DNA from: a virus
Virus record (IMG/VR): IMGVR_UViG_3300047471_000729
Span: 1-64,000 of that record
Length of the DNA stretch: 64,000 nt
Direction: 5' to 3' (one strand)
The notes under the pieces are model-generated. The model saw only the letters and a list, made by a program, of their open reading frames with translations. It did not search any database and was not told the DNA's origin. Shown here one piece after another: positions 56,485-63,515 of this stretch. How positions within the stretch are numbered: position 1 is the first letter of the stretch; every line of letters begins with the position of its first letter. The position numbers and the translations under genes were made by a program.

Positions 56485-57497
56485 ATCGGCGAGGCAGCCT
56501 GTGCTAACCCTGAGGATGCGGAACCACCCTGCATCCGAATGATCCTCTCGAGTTCGGCTTGCACCTTGTTGAGATGATCCTTCAAATCCAGAATCGCATT
56601 AAGGGAATCACGGGGATTTACCAATGCGGATAGATGCAGATGCTCAACTCCCTTGCTGGCCTGCCTGCTCAATCCACGGCAACCACCAATAAACTTTGTT
56701 CCCATAGTGGAGGAGGTCTTACCAACCCGGGACTTGATGCGACGCTGCTCTTCCTCGGCCTGATCGTGATACTTCTTAACCACGGCCATCTCAGCATCCT
56801 GTCCCTTGGTCTTTACGGCATTGACATCACGAACCATATTCTCAACCGTTCTGCCCGTGACGGAGTAGTAATGGGGCAGTTCGGCCGCCTTCTGATAGAC
56901 GATATCTGAGCCGATTTTATTGAGAGCAATGATTGTGTTCTGGGGTTGATTGCCATTATCGAAGTCGAACCCCAGCTTCGATGCACGCTTAATCCCCTGA
57001 TACTCATTCCAAGCACTCAATGCTGTGGCGGCGGGAATGTGGAACATCTTCGCCAGCTCAGGAATGGTAGTATTGGGAAACTTTTCGTGCATCGAGAAGA
57101 TATGATGCGTGACATCTTGCCTGGTATCACGCTTGCCTTCGATACCGTTAAGCAAGCGCAGCAACAGCTCCTGACGATACTGATCAGGCTCAGTCACGAT
57201 ATAAGCATCATGCCAGTCGAGTTTGCAGTCCTTGGTCGCCTTAATCCGGTGCATTCCTGTACCGACAAGGTATTTGGCTTGATCGACTGCAAAGACAACA
57301 ATCGCCGGAAATGGAGCGCCCTCAAGCATGGCTAGGCCATACTCGTTGACGAGCAAATCATCAATTTTTCGCCTTAGACGAGCTGGATTTTCCTCACTCG
57401 CCTTGAGATCAATATCGCTGAATAGCAGTTTCTCCACATAGCGAAACTTGTAGTTACCCTGCTTAAATAGGGCTTCAGTTCCTGCGTGTTTTGTCAT
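56478..57497 (-). CDS. ParB/Srx-like DNA-binding protein
   Basis: 339 residues, AAAGGA(AAGG) before ATG 57497. The N-terminal ~130 residues match the ParB/sulfiredoxin-like fold: F-P-A-I-V-V-F, Y-L-V-G-T-G-M-H-R-I-K-A where phage homologues have the G-x-H-R motif, and L-L-R-L-L-N. Then an HTH-like region F-P-N-T-T-I-P-E-L-A-K-M-F-H-I-P-A-A-T-A-L split in two helices. The C-terminal third is basic with K-S-R-V-G-K-T-S and a coiled coil. In phages, such proteins act as regulators or as partition-like or nuclease-like factors. First gene of the operon with promoter 57531-57559. Confidence 0.7.
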   Translation of the reverse strand: MTKHAGTEALFKQGNYKFRYVEKLLFSDIDLKASEENPARLRRKIDDLLVNEYGLAMLEGAPFPAIVVFAVDQAKYLVGTGMHRIKATKDCKLDWHDAYIVTEPDQYRQELLLRLLNGIEGKRDTRQDVTHHIFSMHEKFPNTTIPELAKMFHIPAATALSAWNEYQGIKRASKLGFDFDNGNQPQNTIIALNKIGSDIVYQKAAELPHYYSVTGRTVENMVRDVNAVKTKGQDAEMAVVKKYHDQAEEEQRRIKSRVGKTSSTMGTKFIGGCRGLSRQASKGVEHLHLSALVNPRDSLNAILDLKDHLNKVQAELERIIRMQGGSASSGLAQAASPIC

Positions 57498-57530
57498 AAT
57501 CCTTTCCTTTCAATGTACGTCAGCAGTTAG

Positions 57531-57582
57531 TATATATATGCTCGCGCAACACATTGCAAGCTATTTTTGCGACGGCTTGCAA
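57531..57582 (-). promoter_or_regulatory. Promoter with tandem operators for the ParB-like operon
   Basis: On the - strand TTGCAA (57559-57554), 17-bp spacer, TATATA (57536-57531). The spacer copy is degenerate (TTGCAATGTGTTGCGC), but a good TTGCAAGCCGTCGCAA lies just upstream at 57582-57567. Two sites suggest stronger or cooperative control. Confidence 0.7.
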
Positions 57583-57587
57583 TTCAT

Positions 57588-58472
57588 TCATTCTTCCTCT
57601 ATTAGTCCAGCTTCTCGTAATGCAGTTATATACGATTCGAGGTATGGAATCATTAGTTTCAACCGATTGACTAATTCGGTTGCAGATCGACCAAAATCAA
57701 TCTGTTCACCATTATCCGCCTCCCGACGTATATTATGTAAAAGTGCTTCTTGTATGGCAGTTACAAGTTTTCCAGGACTGTAATGTCGCGAATTCATAAA
57801 GTTTGAGATACTCAGTAGTCGGTCATCAATTAGTACCTTATCTCGAAGTAAGTTTGTAATTCTGGTGGGGTGTAGATGGACTCTACCATATTGTTGGGTA
57901 AAGGCTAGATGGTCCTGAATTGGTGCGTCTATTGGTGGACGTTCAACTTCACCCGGTTGTGTCCATGGTGTTAGGGTCATTGGTGGTATAACAATAGGTG
58001 TTCGCCTAACTGGTGCTTGGCGAACAGGTGTTTGTCTGGTTAATGGTGGGGTGGTAGATCTTTGGGGTCGATTTTGTCTTAATTCCTTTATTTTGGCTGT
58101 TTGTTGAGTTTTGGTCATTCCTATGAAACGGTGTTGTTCAGGAATAGGTAGATCTCGAGCGATGAACACAATTGAACCAATTGCAAATTCTTTTCGATCC
58201 ATAAGCTCTATTATTTCTGGAATACCTTTCTCAACGACAGTCACTGCTTCATATGCTGTGCTTCTATTACTAAGACCAACTCGTTTTGCTGCATCATCTG
58301 GACTTAGAAAAGCAACTCCAGTATACTGCAGTTGCTCTTGACGGTGGTCCCCACCATGCGGTCTCACAATCTTCTTGAACCAACCGGCTCGTTCACTGAT
58401 CTTGTAACCGTCTCGCATTTCGTTCTCGTCTATTTCAGGTATTATGATTTCATCGATGTTTATACTTGTCAT
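57588..58472 (-). CDS. ParB-like / HTH regulatory protein
   Basis: 294 residues. N-terminal part Y-K-I-S-E-R-A-G-W-F, V-A-F-L-S-P-D-D-A-A-K-R-V-G-L-S-N-R-S-T-A-Y-E-A-V includes a helix-turn-helix; next I-I-E-L-M-D-R-K-E-F-A-I-G-S-I-V-F-I-A is the ParB-type spacing seen after the HTH. Pro/Arg-rich linker (about 135-175) and a C-terminal helical region with F-G-R-S-A-T-E-L. Probably sequence-specific DNA binding. About 15 bases from the promoter region of the next operon; its own promoter is not obvious and it may be transcribed from 59575-59603. Confidence 0.65.
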   Translation of the reverse strand: MTSINIDEIIIPEIDENEMRDGYKISERAGWFKKIVRPHGGDHRQEQLQYTGVAFLSPDDAAKRVGLSNRSTAYEAVTVVEKGIPEIIELMDRKEFAIGSIVFIARDLPIPEQHRFIGMTKTQQTAKIKELRQNRPQRSTTPPLTRQTPVRQAPVRRTPIVIPPMTLTPWTQPGEVERPPIDAPIQDHLAFTQQYGRVHLHPTRITNLLRDKVLIDDRLLSISNFMNSRHYSPGKLVTAIQEALLHNIRREADNGEQIDFGRSATELVNRLKLMIPYLESYITALREAGLIEEE

Positions 58473-58535
58473 TGTTCTATCTCATAAAAGAGGAAGGCGG
58501 ACGGCTGTTGCCGCCCGCCCCCTTTGATCAGTTTC

Positions 58536-59525
58536 TTATTGTGCTGCTTCGGCCAGTTCTGCAGGTTCGATAAAGCGCGGGAAACGCTCATCGGTGCGCA
58601 GAAAGAGACCATTGCGACCAATTCCCTTATCCTGTTTAAACAGATTGAATGCCTTGATCAGCAGAGCGAGACGTGGACCATACTTAAGATCCATGTCGTT
58701 CTCCTGAGTAGACAACAACTTGTTACGCAGGTGCAGGATGGGATCATGTTCGTCAAGATTTGCTCCGGAACCCAGAGGACGGAAGAAATCCTCAAGCACA
58801 TCGTTCCCGTAAAGCGTCAAGATCTTCGAAGCACTAAAGATCGCCGCCGGTTTGTTACCGATGACTTTGACTGCCGTAGGGTAGTTGGCCGAAACGTGAT
58901 GTGCAGCGGCTCCCACCTCAGGATGCTGGCGACTATAATTCAGCACTTCAATATTAGTGAAGGGCCGAATGACAGGTTGCTTGTTGGTAACGACCAGTGC
59001 ATTATGGTCGTATCGCCAAGCCAGCTTAATCGCACCCGCGACCGAAGCCGCCATGCCGTTTGCACCAGCTGTGTACAAGGCATCTGCCGCGTTCCTCGGC
59101 TTAGAATCGTCAATGAACGCAAACAGAGAGTCATGCACTGGTATATCACACACCACGTAAGTTTCGAATGTGACACCTGACATGTAGCAAGCCCATAGCC
59201 GATGCTGTGCATCCCACACTTGGCCATCAGTTGTGATCAAAATTGCCTGACCAGTCTTGATCCACATGTCCGCAATCATGCAAGCGGCATACTTACGGAT
59301 AGCTGAAAGTGAAAGCTTCCGATTTACCTTGTTACGCCGAAGGAGCTTCTCGGCGATTTCTGGTGTGATTGTGCACCAACCAGTGGTAACAGGAAGTTCG
59401 GTGGGAGGAAGTTGTGTAGCTGACCATTCATCGAACCTAGTGACCAACTCCTGAAAAGCTAGTGCACTACAAGTATCAAGGTCGATGGTGACAGCTGGAC
59501 TCCAAGTGGTATTAGGTTCTGGCAT
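58536..59525 (-). CDS. ParB-superfamily protein with D-x-Q-H-R motif
   Basis: 329 residues from ATG 59525 (AAAGGG upstream; the frame to 59690 crosses the promoter). N-R-K-L-S-L-S-A-I-R-K-Y, M-I-A-D-M-W-I-K-T-G, then V-W-D-A-Q-H-R-L-W-A-C (about 100-110) follow the family pattern N-R-x-x-x-x-x-x-x-x-Y-A-x-x-M-x-x-G-x-W ... D-G-Q-H-R-L, known in many phages; here Ala replaces the usual Gly. The rest is helical. Members are ParB-like and have no settled function; DNA binding or nicking is suspected. First gene after the divergent operator region 59575-59713. Confidence 0.75.
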   Translation of the reverse strand: MPEPNTTWSPAVTIDLDTCSALAFQELVTRFDEWSATQLPPTELPVTTGWCTITPEIAEKLLRRNKVNRKLSLSAIRKYAACMIADMWIKTGQAILITTDGQVWDAQHRLWACYMSGVTFETYVVCDIPVHDSLFAFIDDSKPRNAADALYTAGANGMAASVAGAIKLAWRYDHNALVVTNKQPVIRPFTNIEVLNYSRQHPEVGAAAHHVSANYPTAVKVIGNKPAAIFSASKILTLYGNDVLEDFFRPLGSGANLDEHDPILHLRNKLLSTQENDMDLKYGPRLALLIKAFNLFKQDKGIGRNGLFLRTDERFPRFIEPAELAEAAQ

Positions 59526-59574
59526 TTTTACCCTTTCTTCTGTGCGGACGACAAATTGTCTGTTGCACGCGCTT

Positions 59575-59603
59575 AATGTAGCGGAGTTCAAATTCGATTG
59601 CAA
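59575..59603 (-). promoter_or_regulatory. Leftward promoter for the D-x-Q-H-R gene
   Basis: On the - strand TTGCAA (59603-59598), 17-bp spacer, TACATT (59580-59575). The spacer lacks the second GCAA half, but further palindromes lie upstream (59623-59713). Confidence 0.65.
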
Positions 59604-59622
59604 GATAAAAATTTTGCGTGTA

Positions 59623-59713
59623 CTGCAATTGCAGATTATTGCATAACAGCTATGCAAAAACGCTTCAATCAACGCATTTTCTGCTTGCAATGAATTGCAA
59701 AATATGCTAGGCT
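59623..59713. promoter_or_regulatory. Divergent operator region with rightward promoter
   Basis: CTGCAATTGCAG (59623-59634) is a perfect palindrome; TTGCAT/ATGCAA arms at 59639-59657 form an inverted repeat; TTGCAATGAATTGCAA at 59685-59700 is a TTGC-N8-GCAA operator. Rightward promoter: TTGCAA (59685-59690), 17 bp, TAGGCT (59708-59713). This is the densest operator cluster in the window. Confidence 0.7.
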
Positions 59714-59845
59714 CATAATGCAGCAGGTTGCTGCGACCGTGTGCACAACGGGGTTCAATAACAGGGCAATCGCTCTGCCAACTATCTGGGTAGGAATGGC
59801 GAACCAGCAGCGACTTGTTGTACTATCTTTGGAAAGGACAGCATC
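59714..59845 (+). other. Untranslated leader of the rightward early operon
   Basis: 132 bases with no gene before GTG 59846 (GGAAAGGAC site). The complementary strand has a segment resembling a tRNA D-arm (TAGTTGGCAGAGCG) but no matching anticodon, T arm or acceptor stem; perhaps a degenerate tRNA or a regulatory leader. Confidence 0.35.
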
Positions 59846-60016
59846 GTGGTATCAGCAAAAACATTACAAGAGATTGCAAAGGTCATCTTAAGGCATGTTA
59901 CACCTGAAGTGGCTGATGCGATATGCCAAGACCTGATGAAGGTTCAGGGAAACAAGAGTTATACAGATACAGTTCATCATCTGGGAATTCTGCTTCAAAG
60001 GATCACCCTAATCTAG
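59846..60016 (+). CDS. Small helical protein (56 residues)
   Basis: GTG start with GGAAAGGAC twelve bases upstream. It reads V-S-A-K-T-L-Q-E-I-A-K-V-I-L-R-H-V-T-P then E-V-A-D-A-I-C-Q-D-L and ends I-L-L-Q-R-I-T-L-I; three amphipathic helices, typical of tiny early phage proteins. Followed by a long hairpin terminator. No family recognised. Confidence 0.55.
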   Translation: MVSAKTLQEIAKVILRHVTPEVADAICQDLMKVQGNKSYTDTVHHLGILLQRITLI

Positions 60017-60021
60017 CCTTG

Positions 60022-60064
60022 AATTGAGTCTTGATTTCAGGCCTTTCTAAGTCAAGACTCAATT
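60022..60064 (+). terminator. Hairpin terminator after 60016
   Basis: AATTGAGTCTTGA (60022-60034) pairs with TCAAGACTCAATT (60052-60064), 13-bp stem, followed by AGCCTTTTC. The T-run is short, so partial termination is possible. Confidence 0.65.
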
Positions 60065-60152
60065 AGCCTTTTCACTAATTCATAAAGTGATAAATAACTA
60101 AATTAACCTTTAGGTTAATGATGCGCGCGACCGTGCGTGCGCAGGCGTGCGT

Positions 60153-60182
60153 CATGCGCGCATATATACGCGTACGCGCGCA
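60153..60182. repeat. 30-nt alternating purine-pyrimidine tract
   Basis: Strict purine/pyrimidine alternation across 60153-60182, including 17 bases identical to 14698-14714 (60156-60172). Confidence 0.7.
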
Positions 60183-60329
60183 AGACGATGTAAGAGTCAA
60201 GAAATTTTTGGTGCTGGCTCAAATCAGGTATTGCTTTTCGTCGCAAGATCAGTTATATATATCTTTGGAGGTGTAGTACCTCCCAGGCCGGTTTTGATGC
60301 GTTCCGGCAACCCATCAATAAACGCACGC

Positions 60330-60343
60330 GGGCCAGGAGGCCC
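60330..60343 (+). promoter_or_regulatory. Shine-Dalgarno inside a GGGCC/GGCCC hairpin
   Basis: GGGCC (60330-60334) and GGCCC (60339-60343) enclose AGGA, so the AGGAGG site (60335-60340) for ATG 60350 is in loop and stem. Translation may need melting, ribosome arrival or a bound factor. Confidence 0.5.
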
Positions 60344-60349
60344 TATTAA

Positions 60350-60802
60350 ATGCCTGATGGTAACTTCAAACCACCCGCTCCACCCCTTCCAGCGACTATT
60401 GCTGATTGGGATGCAGCACGAGTCAATCGCAATTTGCCGAGGAGTCTCAATGATATTGTTGAAGAGATTCATCGTCGGCTAGTTGTCGATGATTCAGAGA
60501 CTGGTCGTGATTATCGTAAGTATCTGTTTGCTATTTGGCCAAGCGAAGCGATCGAAGGTGCGATCGTTTATGACGACGCCAAGGCAGCGATGATCATCCA
60601 GCAATTTGCGCAGGATGTTGGCATTGAAATTCCTGCGAGTAGCAACAAGATCGACCCGATCGTAAAGTCGCTGCACGTAACGCTAAGTCGTTATGAGCAG
60701 TCGAGAAAGCAACGTCGGGATGTGGTCCAAGGCATTCCTGTTACTCGTCGTCGTGGTCGTCCGCGTCGTAATCAGACCGACGATAACAACAACAACGAGT
60801 AG
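60350..60802 (+). CDS. Hypothetical DNA-binding-like early protein
   Basis: 150 residues. Pro-rich first 20 residues, then helices A-D-W-D-A-A-R-V-N-R-N-L-P-R-S-L-N-D and R-D-Y-R-K-Y-L-F-A-I-W-P-S-E-A-I-E-G-A-I, and a very basic C-terminus (V-T-R-R-R-G-R-P-R-R-N with the AT-hook-like core R-G-R-P) followed by N-N-N-N. The R-G-R-P core suggests minor-groove DNA binding. The Shine-Dalgarno is placed in a hairpin. A rho-independent terminator follows at 60812. No family recognised. Confidence 0.65.
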   Translation: MPDGNFKPPAPPLPATIADWDAARVNRNLPRSLNDIVEEIHRRLVVDDSETGRDYRKYLFAIWPSEAIEGAIVYDDAKAAMIIQQFAQDVGIEIPASSNKIDPIVKSLHVTLSRYEQSRKQRRDVVQGIPVTRRRGRPRRNQTDDNNNNE

Positions 60803-60811
60803 GTATCTTGG

Positions 60812-60840
60812 GTGAGGGGGATCAGCCCCCCTCACTTTTT
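60812..60840 (+). terminator. Intrinsic terminator
   Basis: GTGAGGGGG (60812-60820) pairs with CCCCCTCAC (60827-60835), then TTTTTAT. The next gene has its own AAGGATG site at once, and must be read through or have an unseen promoter. Confidence 0.85.
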
Positions 60841-60854
60841 ATAAGGATGTAACA

Positions 60855-61949
60855 ATGCCTGAGGATAATGTCTTTCCAATGCCAACACCGTTAGATCGAC
60901 TAGCTGCCTTAATCCCACGAGATCTTGAGCGGCAGAAACTTGGCCGTCAAGAATGGATTGAAGGGTCATTCAATCTTTGTATCCACCTCGCTGAAGCTAA
61001 GGCACTTCATCCAGCGACTGTTGAATTCAGTCAGTGGTGTACTGATAACGGTTTTGGTGAGACCGTTATTAGTTCTGATAAAAGAGCCGCCGCTATTAAA
61101 ATGGGTCAGCAACCTGAGGCTTTACGTGTAGCATTAGAAATAACAAAACGTAGTTCGTTAGAAACAATCTACGATAACGACTTTAGAAGCTCGACTTCGG
61201 AACGTTCCGAAGTCGATAGCCGCGCGGATAGCTCAAACGAACCAACACCAACACCAACACCAACACCAACACCAACACCAACACCAACACCAACACCAAC
61301 ACCAACACCAACTAATACAACTACATCAAGACCAACACCAACACCAACTAATACAACTACATCAAGACCAAGAACGGAGAGACCAGTGCAAGAGCCACCT
61401 CGTGATAGGGTAGACGAGGTTCTTCGTCGACTGGATGCAGGAGAACCAGTCACTAGGGTTGTAATTGCTGAAGTGTTTAATTGTGGTGAAACCGCAGCAT
61501 CAAATGCAATCCTTGTAGCGCAAGTGGAACGTCGGATTAGACAGGAACCCACTCCAGTTGCTGTTACTGAGATGCCGGAGAATATGCGACAACGTTACGA
61601 AGCCGCAGTTCGAAAGGCAAGGCGGGAGTTGAAAGTAGAAATCACTGCTGAAGTAAGAGCAGAAGTTCATGCTAATTACGATGTAATGATTTCGGGTGTG
61701 AGGAGACGACTTGAGCGGGCAGATCGACTTATTGCGCGTGATCGTGGTCTTATGCTTCGTCAGGATTATCGAAAACTTCTCGCTGCCTTGCATGTGGATC
61801 ATAATACGTATGAACATGCGCGCGAGATGTTTGAACTAGTAAAACGGCTAGAAGATGTTCTGGTAAAACCAGATGATCCACCTAGCCTAACTTTACCAAC
61901 CAGTGCTGCGGGTCTTGCCGAATGGGCTAGACAACATAGAAGCAACTAG
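60855..61949 (+). CDS. DUF3102-like DNA-binding protein with P-T repeat
   Basis: 364 residues. Residues 15-105 (R-L-A-A-L-I-P-R-D-L-E-R-Q-K-L-G-R-Q-E-W-I-E-G, then F-S-Q-W-C-T-D-N-G-F, R-A-A-A-I-K-M-G) resemble N-terminal domains of phage DNA-binding replication or partition proteins (DUF3102-like). Then a disordered region of T-P-T-P repeats (about 128-165) coded by a hexanucleotide tandem. C-terminal ~190 residues: V-D-E-V-L-R-R-L-D-A-G-E-P-V-T-R-V-V-I-A-E-V-F split in HTH-like helices, then a long basic coiled coil (Y-E-A-A-V-R-K-A-R-R-E-L-K-V-E-I). A 26-bp perfect palindrome lies within the coding sequence. Terminator at 61985. Confidence 0.65.
   Translation: MPEDNVFPMPTPLDRLAALIPRDLERQKLGRQEWIEGSFNLCIHLAEAKALHPATVEFSQWCTDNGFGETVISSDKRAAAIKMGQQPEALRVALEITKRSSLETIYDNDFRSSTSERSEVDSRADSSNEPTPTPTPTPTPTPTPTPTPTPTPTNTTTSRPTPTPTNTTTSRPRTERPVQEPPRDRVDEVLRRLDAGEPVTRVVIAEVFNCGETAASNAILVAQVERRIRQEPTPVAVTEMPENMRQRYEAAVRKARRELKVEITAEVRAEVHANYDVMISGVRRRLERADRLIARDRGLMLRQDYRKLLAALHVDHNTYEHAREMFELVKRLEDVLVKPDDPPSLTLPTSAAGLAEWARQHRSN
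61191..61216. repeat. 26-bp perfect palindrome inside a coding sequence
   Basis: TCGACTTCGGAAC (61191-61203) is the exact reverse complement of GTTCCGAAGTCGA (61204-61216). It lies at the edge of the P-T repeat. In RNA it forms a hairpin; in DNA a protein site is possible. Confidence 0.75.
61241..61312. repeat. Twelve tandem ACCAAC hexanucleotides
   Basis: Twelve exact ACCAAC units, coding for a T-P repeat. Two shorter blocks follow at about 61332-61350. Unit size keeps the frame, so slippage changes linker length without disrupting the gene. Confidence 0.9.
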
Positions 61950-61984
61950 CGAATGTAAGCCTTTAATTCTTAAAGGCTAAAAAG

Positions 61985-62010
61985 GCCCCGCCTTCGGGCG
62001 GGGCTTTTTT
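61985..62010 (+). terminator. Strong intrinsic terminator with TTCG loop
   Basis: GCCCCGCC (61985-61992) pairs with GGCGGGGC (61997-62004), a TTCG tetraloop between, then TTTTTTAT. Ends the 60855 gene unit. Confidence 0.92.
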
Positions 62011-62071
62011 ATGTCTGATTTAATAATTCTAGATTGAATAGCCGTATATTAGCTAGGCGGAGGGAAGCCTA

Positions 62072-62851
62072 GTGATCGTTAAGCATGTCGAAATTAAACC
62101 AAAACAAGTAATCAGGAAATTTGAGTTTGAGCGGACTGAACGCTTTGTTCGGAATGCTGATAAGTGGTATCGTATTGTAGCTGAAATGCTGGCTGAGATT
62201 AGACTTGATCGCGCGCATATGCGGACCAGTGATCAACAGATTGTCAATTGGGTTAAGCAGATTAAGAGGTTTTCAAAGCAGTTAGCTGGTGGGGAACCTC
62301 CTATAGTCAGACTCTACACTCTGATTAAGTGGTACAAAGATCATTATGACGATGATGAGTACATCCCTAGGGTTGAGTCTGCTACATCATTAGTCAGCAA
62401 GTTTGAGAGGCTTGAAGCTGCGATGATTCGTAGGGTCAAGTTAAAGACGGCTAACGGACATGATTTGTCAATCAAACAGGTGTTGCAGCAGAACGGTATT
62501 ACACATCCTCGCATTGTTGATACAATCGAGAGGGATCTAGTTATTCCAGCCCGAAGGCTTCATCTGTCAGATATGACTAATGATGCGGTATTGACCGATA
62601 AGATTGTTGGACTGTATAACGAGATCCAGAATGAACGAGCAACGGTAAGACTCTCCCCTGCCGTTAAGCTGAACATTGGTGGCCCATTGGAAGTTATGCG
62701 CAGGTATATTAGTTGGCTAGCTGAAAAGGATTGGGATGCCAGTAGTAGAGTATTGAAATCAGACAGTCCAGCCTTTAACCAGTTTAGGCGGGATTTTCGT
62801 AATATGGAGGGTAATGACCCAGTAAACGGTAAGGAAAGGGTCTATGAATGA
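62072..62851 (+). CDS. Hypothetical protein of replication region
   Basis: 259 residues from GTG 62072 (GGAGGGAAGCCTA upstream). Mostly helical, charged: E-F-E-R-T-E-R-F-V-R-N-A-D-K-W-Y split, I-V-N-W-V-K-Q-I-K-R-F-S-K-Q, A-M-I-R-R-V-K-L-K, H-P-R-I-V-D-T-I-E. No domain recognised; an accessory replication or loading role is inferred from neighbourhood. The 3' end codes for E-R-V-Y-E, which occurs again at the end of the next gene with nearly identical DNA (62831-62852 and 63064-63085). Confidence 0.65.
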   Translation: MIVKHVEIKPKQVIRKFEFERTERFVRNADKWYRIVAEMLAEIRLDRAHMRTSDQQIVNWVKQIKRFSKQLAGGEPPIVRLYTLIKWYKDHYDDDEYIPRVESATSLVSKFERLEAAMIRRVKLKTANGHDLSIKQVLQQNGITHPRIVDTIERDLVIPARRLHLSDMTNDAVLTDKIVGLYNEIQNERATVRLSPAVKLNIGGPLEVMRRYISWLAEKDWDASSRVLKSDSPAFNQFRRDFRNMEGNDPVNGKERVYE

Positions 62852-63084
62852 GGAAGAAGATTATGTCACCTAGTCGTGGGTTTTACAAGAGAGAAGACCG
62901 GGTATTCTGTCGATGTGAATTGTGTCGCTTGCGTTTCGGTCGCTTGCTTTACCGAAGAAACTCTAGTGGTCCGGCTTTGGGTATGGGTCGAGACGGTTGG
63001 AGTGAGTACAAACATGCCTATCCTGTATCAAGATGGGGTGGGCATCGAACTCGCTTTCCTCCCAAGGAAAGGGTTTATGAATGA
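62848..63084 (+). CDS. Small Cys/Arg-rich protein
   Basis: 78 residues from ATG 62848 overlapping the previous stop; the ATG at 62863 is an alternative. F-C-R-C-E-L-C-R-L-R-F-G-R-L-L-Y-R-R has a C-x-C-x-x-C cluster that may bind zinc, followed by a Trp/Arg-rich tail ending K-E-R-V-Y-E. Another reading frame (62876-63166) overlaps it and gives a less plausible protein. Function unknown. Confidence 0.5.
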   Translation: MRKKIMSPSRGFYKREDRVFCRCELCRLRFGRLLYRRNSSGPALGMGRDGWSEYKHAYPVSRWGGHRTRFPPKERVYE

Positions 63085-63275
63085 GTTATCCTGTTGCTTA
63101 TGCTTTTATCTTTTACTTTGTAATGGGTGGTTTCTTTGCAAGTGGTGTTTACCGGGGAATGCGTAAGAACCCTCGCTATACTAGACGTGTGATTGTGTGG
63201 GTCACCGTTGTTATGGTTGTCTTTATTTGGCCTTATGGTATCTACCTTTTGTTGAAGGAAAGCGGGTATGTCTGA
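63081..63275 (+). CDS. Small two-helix membrane protein
   Basis: 64 residues from ATG 63081 (AAGGAAAGGG upstream). Hydrophobic segments at about 4-21 (V-A-Y-A-F-I-F-Y-F-V-M-G-G-F-F) and 37-57 (V-I-V-W-V-T-V-V-M-V-V-F-I-W), with a basic loop R-K-N-P-R-Y-T-R-R between them, so both ends likely face outward or inward together. No family recognised. Located just before the replicative helicase gene, unusual for a lysis protein. Confidence 0.55.
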   Translation: MSYPVAYAFIFYFVMGGFFASGVYRGMRKNPRYTRRVIVWVTVVMVVFIWPYGIYLLLKESGYV

Positions 63276-63293
63276 AAGTAGGTGGGGCGACCG

Positions 63294-63515
63294 ATGACTG
63301 AGCTGATCGGCAGCTCGACATATTCCGGCGACGCTTGCCCGTCCTGCGGCTATCGCTACGGCCATGTTGAGCAAGACCACAAACCGGTGATTACGGTCTA
63401 CTACTCTGATCGTGCCGACCTCGCCATCGTCGGGTTTCGCTGCCCGCAATGTAACTACGAGTACATGCCCAAGAGATGTTGTCCTGAAACAATTGTAAGG
63501 CGGAAGGATAATTAG
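63294..63515 (+). CDS. Small zinc-ribbon protein
   Basis: 73 residues from ATG 63294 (AGGTGGGG upstream; GTG 63282 is in frame). C-P-S-C-G-Y near residue 15 and C-P-Q-C-N-Y near 51 form a four-Cys zinc ribbon, with extra Cys at C-C-P-E. Placed directly upstream of the helicase gene. Could be a small transcription or replication accessory protein; not assigned. Confidence 0.6.
   Translation: MTELIGSSTYSGDACPSCGYRYGHVEQDHKPVITVYYSDRADLAIVGFRCPQCNYEYMPKRCCPETIVRRKDN

Larger units (their letters stand above)
60065..60349 (+). other. 285-nt gene-free region with structured and Z-DNA-prone elements
   Basis: It holds a TTAACC/GGTTAA hairpin near 60102-60117, a CG-rich alternating tract (60153-60182), a GGAGGT/ACCTCC hairpin (60267-60283 region) and a GGGCC/GGCCC hairpin around the Shine-Dalgarno (60330-60343). 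No convincing ORF: frames here are broken by stops or give low-complexity sequence. A weak TATATAT (60252-60260) may belong to a promoter. Confidence 0.5.

Noticed and set aside
59730-59805. Functional tRNA gene
   Set aside because: D-arm resemblance only; anticodon stem mispairs and T-loop and acceptor are missing.
62876-63166. 96-codon ORF rich in Cys and Val
   Set aside because: It overlaps two better supported genes (62848 and 63081) and lacks a ribosome site.
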